This document shows positions 44,190 to 53,536 of a stretch of DNA of 64,000 nucleotides, in pieces (the stretch's first letter is position 1; the number at the start of each line of letters is the position of its first letter). Source of the DNA: JAEZKC01 sp046546375 (GTDB taxonomy: Bacteria; Fibrobacterota; Chitinivibrionia; Chitinivibrionales; Chitinispirillaceae); contig JBKGXV010000005.1 in assembly GCA_046546375.1 (NCBI GenBank), positions 1-64,000 of the forward strand, given 5' to 3'. The position numbers were made by a program, and so were the translations under genes. A model generated the notes under the pieces. The model did no database searches. It was given only the letters and a program-made list of their open reading frames with translations, and was not told where the DNA came from.

Positions 44190-45550
44190 CAAAAGAGCAC
44201 ATCCTGCATATCACCGACACGCGAACAGGGCCTCAGAGCTATATCCGAATCCATCTTCTCCCAATCCGCCGAGCGCGGTGGTTTGCTCATCACACACTCC
44301 CTGAACCCCATACCCGCAAGCTCCTTGAGCCGGCTGGTCATGTTGTTTACAGGACGGATCTCCCCACCCAGCCCCAGCTCACCAATAAACGCCAGGTCTT
44401 TTTTCAGAGGCTTGCTGCGGAAGGAAGAAAGCAGTGCCGCGATAATGGCCAGATCAGCCGCAGGCTCCGAAACGGTCAACCCCCCCGCGATGTTGAAAAA
44501 CACATCGTGATCCCCAAGAGAAATGCCCCCATACTTCTCCAGAACCGCAATCAGCAGAGAAAGTTTCCGCGGATTAATTCCCGAGGCAACCCTCTGGGGA
44601 AGACCGAAATGCGACTGGTTCACCAGAGCCTGCAGTTCCACCACCAACACCCTAGAGCCCTCCAATATCGGTGCGATCGAGGTACCCACCTGGGGCTGAT
44701 CGCGGTTGAGCAGAAAGAACTCCGAAGCATTGGAAGTCTGGGCAAGCCCCGCATCTGTCATGGTGAAAAGTGCGATTTCCCCTCCGGGGCCGAACCTGTT
44801 TTTGACAGAGCGCAGAATGCGGTAGTTGTGACGCCCGTCCCCCTCGAACTGAAGCACTGTGTCAACCATATGCTCCAAAACCCTCGGACCGGCAATGGTT
44901 CCCTCTTTGGTAACGTGACCTATAAGGATAACCGAAACATCTTCTGTTTTGGCATGCCTGAGAAGCATAGAACCGCATTCACGTATCTGGGAAACGCTCC
45001 CCGGAGCACTTTCCAGAGTTTCGGTGAACATGGTCTGGATCGAATCGACCACCACGATTTTCGGCTTGTGAACGGACAGCACCGAAAGAAGCGTTTCCAT
45101 GCTGGTTTCGGTAAGAACCTCCACGGGCGCACTACCCACACCCAGACGCCGGGCACGGATGGATACCTGCTCTGCGGATTCTTCTCCTGACACATACAAA
45201 ACACTTCTGTCATCCGCCCATTGAGCCATGAGCTGCAGAAGCAGAGTTGATTTGCCTATACCCGGATCTCCGCCCAGAAGAAGAAACGCCCCTCCCACCA
45301 GACCTCCGCCCAAAACCCGATCCACCTCCGTAAAGGAGCTGCATATCCGTTCTGTTTCCTGCGACTTGCAGGAACAAAGAGGTACCGGTTTTGTTTCTTT
45401 GCGGATTTCGGATGCTTTGGAGGAACCCTTGGCAATACGGAACTCGGTTATGCTGTCCCAGGTACCGCATGCATCACATTTACCGCGCCATTTGGAATAA
45501 TCCTGACCACAGGAATTGCACACATATGCCGTTTTCAGTTTTTTATTCAC
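44189..45550 (-). CDS. radA: DNA repair protein RadA
   Basis: This 453-aa protein assists homologous recombination and branch migration. Its N-terminal zinc finger has Cys11, 14, 25 and 28 (CNSCGQ, CDACGT). The RecA-like core has Walker A GGDPGIGKST at 93-102 and the RadA-specific KNRFG motif; a Lon-type C-terminal domain follows (about 290-450). The GTG start at 45550 has AGGTGG six bases upstream. It ends the eight-gene yicC-to-radA run and follows mlaF by 15 bases. Confidence 0.96.
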   Translation of the reverse strand: MNKKLKTAYVCNSCGQDYSKWRGKCDACGTWDSITEFRIAKGSSKASEIRKETKPVPLCSCKSQETERICSSFTEVDRVLGGGLVGGAFLLLGGDPGIGKSTLLLQLMAQWADDRSVLYVSGEESAEQVSIRARRLGVGSAPVEVLTETSMETLLSVLSVHKPKIVVVDSIQTMFTETLESAPGSVSQIRECGSMLLRHAKTEDVSVILIGHVTKEGTIAGPRVLEHMVDTVLQFEGDGRHNYRILRSVKNRFGPGGEIALFTMTDAGLAQTSNASEFFLLNRDQPQVGTSIAPILEGSRVLVVELQALVNQSHFGLPQRVASGINPRKLSLLIAVLEKYGGISLGDHDVFFNIAGGLTVSEPAADLAIIAALLSSFRSKPLKKDLAFIGELGLGGEIRPVNNMTSRLKELAGMGFRECVMSKPPRSADWEKMDSDIALRPCSRVGDMQDVLF

Positions 45551-45565
45551 TGCCAGCCACCTGTA

Positions 45566-46450
45566 TCAGGACTTTGACGAATCAGACTGCGTCTGGGATG
45601 GACGGGGGGGCATTTTGAATTTCTGTTGTACTTTATTCCCCTCAGGATGCCCCTTGAGCCGCTGCAGATTGATTGGCGTGGAATATGTTTCCTCCTCCTC
45701 AACTGCATAGTGAAGCTTTCTCTGTCCGCGGATGAACTGCTGAATGTAGGGATTACGGGATTTGCGTATTTCCGCAGGCGAACCGTAGAAAATGATTTTC
45801 CCTTCGTGAATCATGGCTATTTTATCGGCAATTTTATAGGCTGATCCGATATCGTGAGTGACCACGATGGAGGTCATCTTGAGCTTTGACCGAAGGGAGA
45901 GAATCAGATCGTTGATCTTGTCTGTCATTATAGGATCAAGTGCGGAAGTGGGTTCATCATACAGCATGATTTCCGGCTTCATCACCAGAGCACGCGCCAG
46001 CCCAACCCTACTTCGCATCCCCCCGGAGAGCTCGGCGGGCATTTTAGTCTTGAACTCCGCCCTCAGCCCCACCATTTCAAGTGATTCCCGGATAATATTC
46101 TCGATTTGCTCTCTGCTGAGCTTTGTGTGCTCACGCAGAGGAAACGCAAGGTTCTCACCGACATCCATGGAATCAAACAGCGCAGCACCCTGGAAAAGGA
46201 TTCCGAAACGCTTGCGCGCCTTGTTGAAATCGGAAGGTTTGGTCGTGGGTGATGAGATCACTTCATCGTCAAGCAGTATTCTGCCCCCGTCGGGAAAAAG
46301 CAGCCCTATGATATGACGGAACAGCACCGTTTTCCCGCTTCCGGACTGACCGATGATACAAAGTACCTCACCCTGGTTTACTTTAAGGTTGATATCATCG
46401 AGTACTACCTGGTTTCCGAAGTGCTTTTTGAGATGTTCGACTCTGAGCAT
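45566..46450 (-). CDS. mlaF: MlaF-like ABC transporter ATP-binding protein
   Basis: This 294-aa ATPase has Walker A GQSGSGKT, the signature LSGGMRSRVGLARAL, Walker B EIMLYDEPTSALDP and the H-loop THD. It matches the Mla/Ttg2A (lipid-transport) subclass. A C-terminal polar tail (about 240-294) extends past the usual end. The permease MlaE is encoded immediately upstream, but no MCE substrate-binding gene (mlaD) or mlaB/C follows: the next gene is radA. It should energise phospholipid movement between the membranes. Confidence 0.9.
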   Translation of the reverse strand: MLRVEHLKKHFGNQVVLDDINLKVNQGEVLCIIGQSGSGKTVLFRHIIGLLFPDGGRILLDDEVISSPTTKPSDFNKARKRFGILFQGAALFDSMDVGENLAFPLREHTKLSREQIENIIRESLEMVGLRAEFKTKMPAELSGGMRSRVGLARALVMKPEIMLYDEPTSALDPIMTDKINDLILSLRSKLKMTSIVVTHDIGSAYKIADKIAMIHEGKIIFYGSPAEIRKSRNPYIQQFIRGQRKLHYAVEEEETYSTPINLQRLKGHPEGNKVQQKFKMPPRPSQTQSDSSKS

Positions 46451-46473
46451 ATTCTTTTCGCCTCAACCCACAG

Positions 46474-47274
46474 TCACATGACCATGAACGCTATAAGAAA
46501 ATCAAAAATCAAGATTAAAACCGCAGAAAAGATAACCGCCTTGGTGGTGGCATTCCCCACCCCTTCGGCACCACCTTGAGCCTCGAAACCGAAATGAGCT
46601 CCGGTAATGGCCACAATGGCACCGAAAACGCCGGTTTTTGCCACTCCGATGAACACATCGTTAGGGTTGAAAAACAGTTTCATTCCGTTAAGATATGTAT
46701 ACATGGAAACGTCAACAGATATCAATACAGTGAAAGCAGAACCTATCAAGGCAATGAGTTCGGCCCATATCACCAGAACCGGCAGCATCACGATACAGGC
46801 CATGGTCTTAGGTACTATGAGATAGCGTATGGAGTCGAGCCGAAGCACAGCCATGGCGTCAAGCTGTTCACTGCTTTTCATGGACCCGATCTCGGCGGCG
46901 ATTCCAGTGGCTACTCGCCCCGCGAACACCATACTGGTGACAACCGGGCCCAACTCGGTCACCATTGTTTTACAAACAAGCACCCCCAGATACCTCATGC
47001 TGACAGGAAGACCGGACATCTGGTATACAGCCTGCGTCACAGTTGCCGAACCCAAAAACAGAGCAATCACTGTCACCAGCGGCAAAGATTCGATACCCAG
47101 AGTAAACATGTGGTTGACAGTGATATTGGGATTGTTGACTATCAGATGCATACGGGAAAAAGTCTGCACCAGCAGTTTCCCGTAACGCCGTACGCTGAGA
47201 AGCAGCTCGCAGAATTTTCCGAAAACCCACAGCCCCACACGCCCGATCAATGCAATGAAATGTAATGCGATCAA
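46474..47274 (-). CDS. mlaE: MlaE-like ABC transporter permease
   Basis: This 266-aa inner-membrane protein has the MlaE/DUF140 pattern: LVCKTMVTELGPVVTSMVFAG, ATGIAAEIGSMKSSEQLDA and about five to six membrane segments. The TTG at 47274 overlaps the dnaB stop (TTGA), so coupling is likely; AGGAG lies 11 bases upstream. With MlaF it forms the core of a retrograde lipid transporter. The C-terminal FGFEAQGGAEGVGNATTKAV is characteristic. No MlaD is present. Confidence 0.9.
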   Translation of the reverse strand: MIALHFIALIGRVGLWVFGKFCELLLSVRRYGKLLVQTFSRMHLIVNNPNITVNHMFTLGIESLPLVTVIALFLGSATVTQAVYQMSGLPVSMRYLGVLVCKTMVTELGPVVTSMVFAGRVATGIAAEIGSMKSSEQLDAMAVLRLDSIRYLIVPKTMACIVMLPVLVIWAELIALIGSAFTVLISVDVSMYTYLNGMKLFFNPNDVFIGVAKTGVFGAIVAITGAHFGFEAQGGAEGVGNATTKAVIFSAVLILIFDFLIAFMVM

Positions 47275-48674
47275 AATCCAGGCGGCTCCTCTACTCTCTC
47301 GGAAAGGTTTTCGAAACGGGCGAACTCATTCACGAAAGCCAATTCCGCAGTTCCGATAGGCCCGTTTCTCTGCTTACCTACAATGATTTCCGCCTTCCCC
47401 TTGTTGTTGGGATCATCCTTATTATACACTTCATCACGATACACGAACATAACGACATCGGCATCCTGTTCTATAGCTCCGGATTCCCGCAGATCAGAAA
47501 GCTGAGGACGGTGGTTTCCGGTACGCTGCTCCACGGCACGCGACAGCTGAGAAAGTGATATAACCGGCACATCCAGCTCCTTTGCCACCCCCTTGAGAGC
47601 ACGGCTGATCTGGGAGATTTCCTGCTGACGGCTTTCAGTTCTTCCCGACGACCCCATAAGCTGAAGGTAATCGATAATTATCATATCCAGATTGTGCTGA
47701 GCCTTGAGACGACGGGCTTTGGCCCTGAGCTCCAGAACAGTTATGGCAGGTGTATCATCGATAAATATGGGAGCTTCGGCAAGAGGCCCCGCTGCAATAC
47801 TCAGCTTGGGAAAATCCCGCTTGGGTAGATTTCCGCTCCGAAGGGCATGCATGCTCACACGAGCCTCCGAGCAGAGCATTCGCTGAACAATCTGATCCTT
47901 TGACATTTCCAGAGAAAAAATAGCGGTACAGTGATTTGCCTTCACCGCCGAATGAAGTGCCACGGAAAGACAGAATGCGGTTTTCCCCATGGAGGGACGA
48001 CCCGCCACTATCACCAGATCACCGCGCTGCATCCCGGTGGTCATGTTATCCAACTCTTCAAATCCGGTGGGAATACCCTTGAAACCACCCTTTGCATACC
48101 CCTCTATACCCTCAAAAGCCTTCGGCAGCAACTGGCTCATGGCTTCAAACTTGTTCTTAACTCTGCCTTCCGATATGCTGAATATCACGCTTTCCGCTTT
48201 GTCCAGAATATCCTGCGGCTCCTGCTCGGTAGAGAAACAATCGGTAGTGATTTCCGCAGAAACGGAAATGAGCTTTCTTAGAGTGGCTTTTTCCTGAAGA
48301 ATGTTGGCATAATACTCAATATTGCCGGAAGTGGTGACGTTTTCCACCAGTTCGCTGAGATACGCCTCCTCCCCCACTTCTCCAAGCCAGTTTTTCTTTT
48401 TAAGCGCATCGGCAATAGTAATGATATCTATGGGAACGTTTTTTTCCGAAAGCTCTCTCATGCACACGAAAATTTTGGAGTGTGCTGCCGAATAAAAACA
48501 CTCCTCATCCAGATGCTCCAAAGCCGAATCAGCAGCCTGACCGTCAATGAGCATGGAACCCAGAATAGTGCGTTCAACATCTAGAGCCTGGGGTGGTACC
48601 CGATCCGAGGTGAACGGTTCTGCTACCGCATTACCTCCACCATCACCCTTGAATTCTCTTTTTTTATACGTCAT
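47271..48674 (-). CDS. dnaB: Replicative DNA helicase DnaB
   Basis: This 467-aa hexameric helicase unwinds DNA at the replication fork. The N-terminal primase-interacting domain (about 20-130, PPQALDVERTILGSML) is followed by a RecA-type ATPase with Walker A GRPSMGKT, IIIDYLQLM and LSQLSRAVEQRT. GRPSMGKT and the arginine-finger region are intact. Its ATG directly follows the UDG stop (TAAATG) and it overlaps mlaE by four bases. dnaB embedded between UDG and lipid-transport genes is an unusual order. Confidence 0.97.
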   Translation of the reverse strand: MTYKKREFKGDGGGNAVAEPFTSDRVPPQALDVERTILGSMLIDGQAADSALEHLDEECFYSAAHSKIFVCMRELSEKNVPIDIITIADALKKKNWLGEVGEEAYLSELVENVTTSGNIEYYANILQEKATLRKLISVSAEITTDCFSTEQEPQDILDKAESVIFSISEGRVKNKFEAMSQLLPKAFEGIEGYAKGGFKGIPTGFEELDNMTTGMQRGDLVIVAGRPSMGKTAFCLSVALHSAVKANHCTAIFSLEMSKDQIVQRMLCSEARVSMHALRSGNLPKRDFPKLSIAAGPLAEAPIFIDDTPAITVLELRAKARRLKAQHNLDMIIIDYLQLMGSSGRTESRQQEISQISRALKGVAKELDVPVISLSQLSRAVEQRTGNHRPQLSDLRESGAIEQDADVVMFVYRDEVYNKDDPNNKGKAEIIVGKQRNGPIGTAELAFVNEFARFENLSERVEEPPGF

Positions 48675-49532
48675 TTAGACATTCCTATTGAGAATAGCCA
48701 TAAGCCTCTTGAGATCCTGCCAGGCTCCAGGCTTCAGATTCTTATCCCTGTGTAACAGATCGACACTGTAGGTGAACACCGCAGGTATTCCCTTATATGC
48801 GGTATCGGCTTTGCGGAACACCTCAATTGAGCCCCTTTCCCCCATCATAGCATTTGCTGCATCCTCACCAAAGACCAAAACAGCATCGGGCTTAATTATA
48901 TCCAACTGCCGATCAAGAATCAAACGGCAATTTTGAATCTGTTCCGGTTGTGCAGCTTTCCCCTCGGGTATTCTGCATTTCATCACATGAGTAACGAACA
49001 CATCTTTGGTGCGATCGAGTTTCATGGCCTTAAGCATATTCAGAAACAGTTCCTCTGTTTCCCCCTTAAACGGCAGACCTGCTTTCTCATCCTCCACTCC
49101 GGGACAATAGCCCACAATCATCACCCTGCCTTCAACACTGCCGGATCCGAAAATCACTTTTTTTCTGCATTCGGACAAACCGCACTCAGAACATTTCAGA
49201 ACATCAAAATAGAGATTCTTCAGAAGATCCCTTTTGGAATGCAAGTTTTGGGGAGAGGTGGCTTTGGGGATTTCCAGGTCCTGCACCGGCTTCATTTTTG
49301 AGAGTTTTTCAAAGGGGTTCTGTGTTGATTTGCTTTTTTTCGGAAGAGGAACCTTCAAAGTACCTGTTTGAGTGGATTTGACTTCTTTTGCAACAGATTT
49401 CTTCTCTGGTGATGTGGATGCAGAAGCGCGGAATAAGCGGTTAACCTCAAAGTCGGGAGAGAAAATAATCTCGTCGAAACCAAGCTCCCGCTGCTGTTTG
49501 AGGTAGGATATCAGAAGAGAACGGACAGACAT
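48675..49532 (-). CDS. Family-4 uracil-DNA glycosylase homologue with altered catalytic motifs
   Basis: This 285-aa protein has an N-terminal Lys/Ser-rich extension (about 35-100) and a C-terminal family-4 UDG fold. The four Fe-S cysteines appear kept: Cys114 and Cys117 (CSEC), Cys186 (VMKCRIP) and Cys202 (QNCRLI). Motif 1, normally GEAPG, is GYCPG (141-145). The C-terminal catalytic His-Pro motif, normally YHPAYLL, reads YSVDLLH (255-261), so the catalytic His is lost. It may be inactive or have another nucleic-acid role. The ATG at 49532 has GGAG ten bases upstream. It sits between coaBC and dnaB in one run. Confidence 0.8.
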   Translation of the reverse strand: MSVRSLLISYLKQQRELGFDEIIFSPDFEVNRLFRASASTSPEKKSVAKEVKSTQTGTLKVPLPKKSKSTQNPFEKLSKMKPVQDLEIPKATSPQNLHSKRDLLKNLYFDVLKCSECGLSECRKKVIFGSGSVEGRVMIVGYCPGVEDEKAGLPFKGETEELFLNMLKAMKLDRTKDVFVTHVMKCRIPEGKAAQPEQIQNCRLILDRQLDIIKPDAVLVFGEDAANAMMGERGSIEVFRKADTAYKGIPAVFTYSVDLLHRDKNLKPGAWQDLKRLMAILNRNV

Positions 49533-49537
49533 AGCGA

Positions 49538-50722
49538 TCAAACTCCGGAGATCTCTGCAATACTTTTCAGGATCACCTCAGCTGCCTCCAGTTTACCCAT
49601 AGCAGGACACTTTCCGACCCTGTCATCGGAAAACAGAAGAGTAACAGCAGTCGAATCCATCCCCAGAGCATCCTCGGCTCTGTTGAACACCATCATATCA
49701 CAATTTTTCCTTTTCATCTTCTGAGCAGCCCTCTGGAGATCGTTTCCGCATTCAAGAGAAAAACCCACCAGAATCTGTCCCTTCTTATGTTTCCCCAACC
49801 CGGCGACAATATCCGGATTGGGAACCAGCTCCACAGTCAGATTACCTGTATCCTCCCTGTGAATTTTGGTCGCATTGATTTCCTTGGGACGATAATCACT
49901 CACTGCAGCAGCCATTATGCACACATCCGCAGAATCAAACTCCTTCTCCAGAGCAAGCTTCATCTCCGCAGCACTTTTCACCGGTATCACTCGTGCGCCC
50001 GAAGGAAGCAGGATCTGAGCCGGACCGGTTACCACGGTCACCCGAGCCCCCATAGCTAAGGCAGCTTTGGCAAGTGCCGCTCCCATTTTCCCCGACGACC
50101 GGTTGGTGATCACCCGTACAGGATCAATTGCTTCCTCGGTAGGGCCTGAGGAGATCAGAATGTGCTTACCCTCAAAAATGGCTGATGCCCTCTGAGAGGA
50201 CAATACCCGGCCTGCGATTTCCTCCACCTCAATCATACGGCCCGGCCCCACAACATTGCAGGCCAGCTCTCCCTCCCCGACCGGCAGAACAGTCACTCCT
50301 CTTGATTTGAGAATTTCAATATTGGCACAGGTGGCCTTGTTGGCCCACATGACACTGTTCATGGCCGGAGCCACCACGATTTTTTCCTCAGGAATGGAAA
50401 GCGCAAGCGAAGTAAGAAGATTGTCTGCGATACCGTGAGTTATCTTGGCGATGGTATTGGCTGTAGCAGGGCTTATGAGATAAATATCCGCCCATTCAGA
50501 AAGACGGATATGATCCATATCATAAAAGGAAGAGTCATCCAGAAATACAGGATTACCGGACACTGTCTTCAAGGCTTCCAAACCCACCATCCCGCGGGCG
50601 GAAGGTGTGAGCACAGTCTTGACCTGACAATTCCGTTTTCTGAATATACGGATTAACTGGGGGATCTTGTAGGCGGCGATCCCCCCGGTGATTCCTAAAA
50701 GAACATTCCGAGAACTGCCCAT
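49538..50722 (-). CDS. coaBC: Phosphopantothenoylcysteine decarboxylase/synthetase
   Basis: This 394-aa bifunctional enzyme makes 4'-phosphopantetheine precursors. The N-terminal flavoprotein decarboxylase (about 1-180) has GITGGIAAYK, the catalytic His region and APAMNSVMW. The C-terminal CTP-dependent synthetase (about 185-390) has SSGPTEEAIDPVRVITNRSSG and NPDIVAGLG. Its ATG follows the rpoZ stop directly (TAAATG). It lies in the conserved yicC-rpoZ-coaBC neighbourhood. Confidence 0.96.
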   Translation of the reverse strand: MGSSRNVLLGITGGIAAYKIPQLIRIFRKRNCQVKTVLTPSARGMVGLEALKTVSGNPVFLDDSSFYDMDHIRLSEWADIYLISPATANTIAKITHGIADNLLTSLALSIPEEKIVVAPAMNSVMWANKATCANIEILKSRGVTVLPVGEGELACNVVGPGRMIEVEEIAGRVLSSQRASAIFEGKHILISSGPTEEAIDPVRVITNRSSGKMGAALAKAALAMGARVTVVTGPAQILLPSGARVIPVKSAAEMKLALEKEFDSADVCIMAAAVSDYRPKEINATKIHREDTGNLTVELVPNPDIVAGLGKHKKGQILVGFSLECGNDLQRAAQKMKRKNCDMMVFNRAEDALGMDSTAVTLLFSDDRVGKCPAMGKLEAAEVILKSIAEISGV

Positions 50723-50941
50723 TTATTCGGCAATCTGGTTTTCCTGATCCTCGATCACCCTGCCTTCAAACAATTTCTTGAGTGCAAGTGAAGTCGGTTT
50801 ATCTTTGGTTTCGAGGATATCAAGGCGAACCTGTTCATTGATGAAACGGGCTTCCTGAGAAGCCATCAGAACTGCTTTATAACGGCTGATTCCCTTTTTC
50901 TCGAGTCTCTCAAGCTGAAGTTCGAGCAAATCGTCTGACAT
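50723..50941 (-). CDS. rpoZ: RNA polymerase omega subunit
   Basis: This 72-aa protein has the omega core: ISRYKAVLMASQEARFINEQ, matching the conserved region that clamps the beta' C-terminus. GGGAGG lies six bases before the ATG. In many genomes the order is yicC-gmk-rpoZ-coaBC; here gmk is absent between yicC and rpoZ, leaving a 43-base gap. It aids RNA polymerase assembly and possibly ppGpp response. Confidence 0.9.
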   Translation of the reverse strand: MSDDLLELQLERLEKKGISRYKAVLMASQEARFINEQVRLDILETKDKPTSLALKKLFEGRVIEDQENQIAE

Positions 50942-50984
50942 TAGACCTCCCTTGGCATGCTGCGCGGCCCCAAAAGGCTTGCAG

Positions 50985-51857
50985 CTATTCTATGTTCTGT
51001 ATCTGTTCTCGTATCTTTTCAATATTCTCTTTAAGATTCACCGCCCAATGAGCTATCTCGGTATCATTCGCTTTGGAACCGATAGTATTTGCCTCCCGGT
51101 TCATCTCCTGAAGCAGAAAACCCATTCTCTTGCCCACGGGTTCGTCCAGTGTAAAATCCTCACTGAATTTTTCTATGTGCGCCCTCAGACGGGTGCATTC
51201 TTCGGTGATATCCAGCCTTTCAGCAAAAAGCGCCACTTCGGTGGCAATACGCTGAGGATCCGGTGGACTTTCAAGCAGCTTTTCGATCCGGGGTTTTAGC
51301 GATTCGGCATACTCCGTAACCCGCTGCGGGGCTCTTTTTTCAATCTTGATAACGGTTCTGGCGATCTCCTTGAGAATCTTCTTCAGATCCTTAACCAAAA
51401 GCGCACCTTCTGATTCCCGCGTAGCCTGAAATTCCCTTACCGCCTCCTTGATCACCGGCCGCAGGTGCCTCCAGAGAATGTCGTCGTTATGTGTGACCGA
51501 TTCGGTTTTGATGAAATCGCTGAAATTGAGAAGGTTGGAGAGAGTGATCTCCCCGGCAAGATTGTAGGTGTCCTTCACTTCTTTGAAGATAGCCACATAA
51601 TTATCAACTGAAGATTTGTCCCAGGTGAGTCTGGTACTGTCCGTCTCCCGGTCACAGGAGATGGTCAGAGTGATACTTCCGCGTGAAACCACGGAGAGCT
51701 CTTTTTTGATTTTTGATTCCAGATTGGCGGTGAACCGGGGTTGTCTGATCTGGATATCGAGAAAGCGGTTGTTCACACCGCGAATTTCAACTCTGTAGGT
51801 TCCGGAAGGCGTTGTGTCTTCAGCGAGCCCAAAACCTGTCATGCTACGAATGGGCAT
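50985..51857 (-). CDS. yicC: YicC-family endoribonuclease
   Basis: This 290-aa protein belongs to the YicC family of RNases. MPIRSMTGFG at the N-terminus and the C-terminal GKRMGFLLQEMNREANT with SKANDTEIAHWAVNLK are diagnostic. The ATG at 51857 has AGGAT five bases upstream; an earlier frame start is longer but unsupported. A 17-base-spaced promoter lies at 51926-51954. It heads the run ending in radA. Confidence 0.93.
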   Translation of the reverse strand: MPIRSMTGFGLAEDTTPSGTYRVEIRGVNNRFLDIQIRQPRFTANLESKIKKELSVVSRGSITLTISCDRETDSTRLTWDKSSVDNYVAIFKEVKDTYNLAGEITLSNLLNFSDFIKTESVTHNDDILWRHLRPVIKEAVREFQATRESEGALLVKDLKKILKEIARTVIKIEKRAPQRVTEYAESLKPRIEKLLESPPDPQRIATEVALFAERLDITEECTRLRAHIEKFSEDFTLDEPVGKRMGFLLQEMNREANTIGSKANDTEIAHWAVNLKENIEKIREQIQNIE

Positions 51858-51925
51858 ATATGATCCTGTGCGACCTCGAAGGTAATTGGGGTTGAACAAC
51901 CGTTAGTACCGGGGAAAACTTGTTA

Positions 51926-51954
51926 AATATATAATATGTTTGGTGAATGTGCAA
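51926..51954 (-). promoter_or_regulatory. Promoter of the yicC-to-radA operon
   Basis: On the minus strand, TTGCAC (51949-51954) and TATATT (51926-51931) are exactly 17 bases apart, giving a leader of about 60 bases to the yicC ATG. Match to consensus is 4/6 and 5/6. This fits one major promoter for the eight genes. Confidence 0.6.
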
Positions 51955-52047
51955 GTTAATGCGTTCGCCGTTTACCGAACCGCTTTTGCCAAGAGCACCC
52001 AGGTGAGCCAACCGAGTCTCGGCTCCGCGTCTCTTTGCGCTCTACTC

Positions 52048-53391
52048 CTACTCGGACAGACGGTTCACTGTGTCATACATCACTGTGGGGAATCCCCACA
52101 CCATATTTTTTATCTGACCTATGGTCATCCCCGTTCTGATCGCCAGACCGAATGCATTGATCACCTCATCCACCCCGTGACCGAGCATGTGAACCCCAAG
52201 AATACGGCCGGTTACCTTTTCGGAAACAACCTTGAATGCCGAATGCTTCAACCCGAGTCTTCTGGTGATATGCTTCTTTGAAGTATCGAAAAACTGAACC
52301 CTGAAGTCCAGTCCCTTCTCCTGAGCCTCCTGCTCTCTCATTCCCGCCGATGCCAGAGAAGGTGTGGTGAACACAATGCTGGGTACCACACTGTAATCGG
52401 GCTTAAAACTGTTGCCGTCGAGCATATTCCCAGCCACGACCCTGGATTCCATTTCCGCAACGGGAGTGAGCTGAATTCCGTACAGATTGACATCACCGGC
52501 AATATACACCGCGGGATTGCTTACACTCTGAAGAAATTCATTTACCGCAATCCCCTTTTTCTCCCGTTCGACTCCCCCGGCCTCCAGATCGAGACCATCC
52601 AGATTGGGAACCCTTCCTCCGCCATGCACCACCAGATCCGTTTCAAACCTCTGAGAACCGGCATGCACACTGAAAACACCCTCTCTCTTTTCTACTGACT
52701 TGACAGGCGTACCGAGACGGACATCGATACCGATCTCCCTGCTGATTCCAAGAAGCATGTCAACCAGCTGATGATCAAAATTTCTCAACGGCCTCTCCAT
52801 AGCCTCCAGAACCGCCACCTGAGCTCCCGCTCTGGCAGCTATGAATGCGAACTCAAAGGAGATATACCCTCCTCCCATGAACACTATTCGACGGGGCAAA
52901 GCTTCGAGATTGAGAAAATCATCACTTATCATCATATGCTCGGCTCCGGGGAAAGGAAAATGTGCAGGCCTGGAACCGGTGGCAATCAGAATACGGCGGG
53001 CGGAAATGTTTTTCCCCTCCACTGCCAGGGTATTTCTATCCACAAAACGACACTCTCCGTGGTACATATCTATACCCGCCGAGGACAGGTTTCTTTCGTT
53101 CATCTCCGGAACAGGCTCCACAAGGGACTGCTTGAATCTCATCAGTTCGCCCCAATCAAGCTGGACGGAACCCTTTATTCCCTTTCCTTTCATACTGTCG
53201 AACCGGTGAACCACTTCCGTGGCAAGAGCAAGTGTTTTTTTGGGATTACACCCTCTCAGGGCGCAGGTTCCGCCGAAGGGAAGTTTGTCGGCAATACCCA
53301 CCTTCCACCCTGTTTTGCTGCACATCTGGGCGGCTTCGGAGCCCCCCGAACCGGTCCCGATCACAAAAAGGTCGTACTGATCGTCCACCAT
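52048..53391 (-). CDS. Flavin disulfide reductase (pyridine nucleotide-disulfide oxidoreductase)
   Basis: This 447-aa protein has the FAD fold IGTGSGGSEAA, the redox-active disulfide GGTCALRGCNP (Cys43, Cys48), an NAD(P) domain with FMGGGYISFEFAF, and YIAGDVN. It resembles mercuric or glutathione reductase more than dihydrolipoamide dehydrogenase. The C-terminal catalytic His-Pro-Thr region is replaced by WGFPTVMYD, as in some thiol reductases. No lipoyl dehydrogenase complex genes are adjacent. The substrate is unknown. AAGGAG lies before the ATG. Confidence 0.85.
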   Translation of the reverse strand: MVDDQYDLFVIGTGSGGSEAAQMCSKTGWKVGIADKLPFGGTCALRGCNPKKTLALATEVVHRFDSMKGKGIKGSVQLDWGELMRFKQSLVEPVPEMNERNLSSAGIDMYHGECRFVDRNTLAVEGKNISARRILIATGSRPAHFPFPGAEHMMISDDFLNLEALPRRIVFMGGGYISFEFAFIAARAGAQVAVLEAMERPLRNFDHQLVDMLLGISREIGIDVRLGTPVKSVEKREGVFSVHAGSQRFETDLVVHGGGRVPNLDGLDLEAGGVEREKKGIAVNEFLQSVSNPAVYIAGDVNLYGIQLTPVAEMESRVVAGNMLDGNSFKPDYSVVPSIVFTTPSLASAGMREQEAQEKGLDFRVQFFDTSKKHITRRLGLKHSAFKVVSEKVTGRILGVHMLGHGVDEVINAFGLAIRTGMTIGQIKNMVWGFPTVMYDTVNRLSE

Positions 53392-53536
53392 AGAAGCGAT
53401 ACTCCTTGTTTTGGTTCAGAACAGTCTTTCAAAGTGAAAGCAAATTCTGTTCCGGTTCACAAGGACTTTGCGGCAATCCTGACTGCGCTGGAGTTCGATA
53501 AAATGCAGTAAGAACGCTCCGTGTCCCCTCACCCGC

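Noticed and set aside
44153..45190. 345-codon plus-strand frame antisense to radA
   Set aside because: It is the mirror of radA, His/Arg/Pro-rich in the way expected of an antisense frame.
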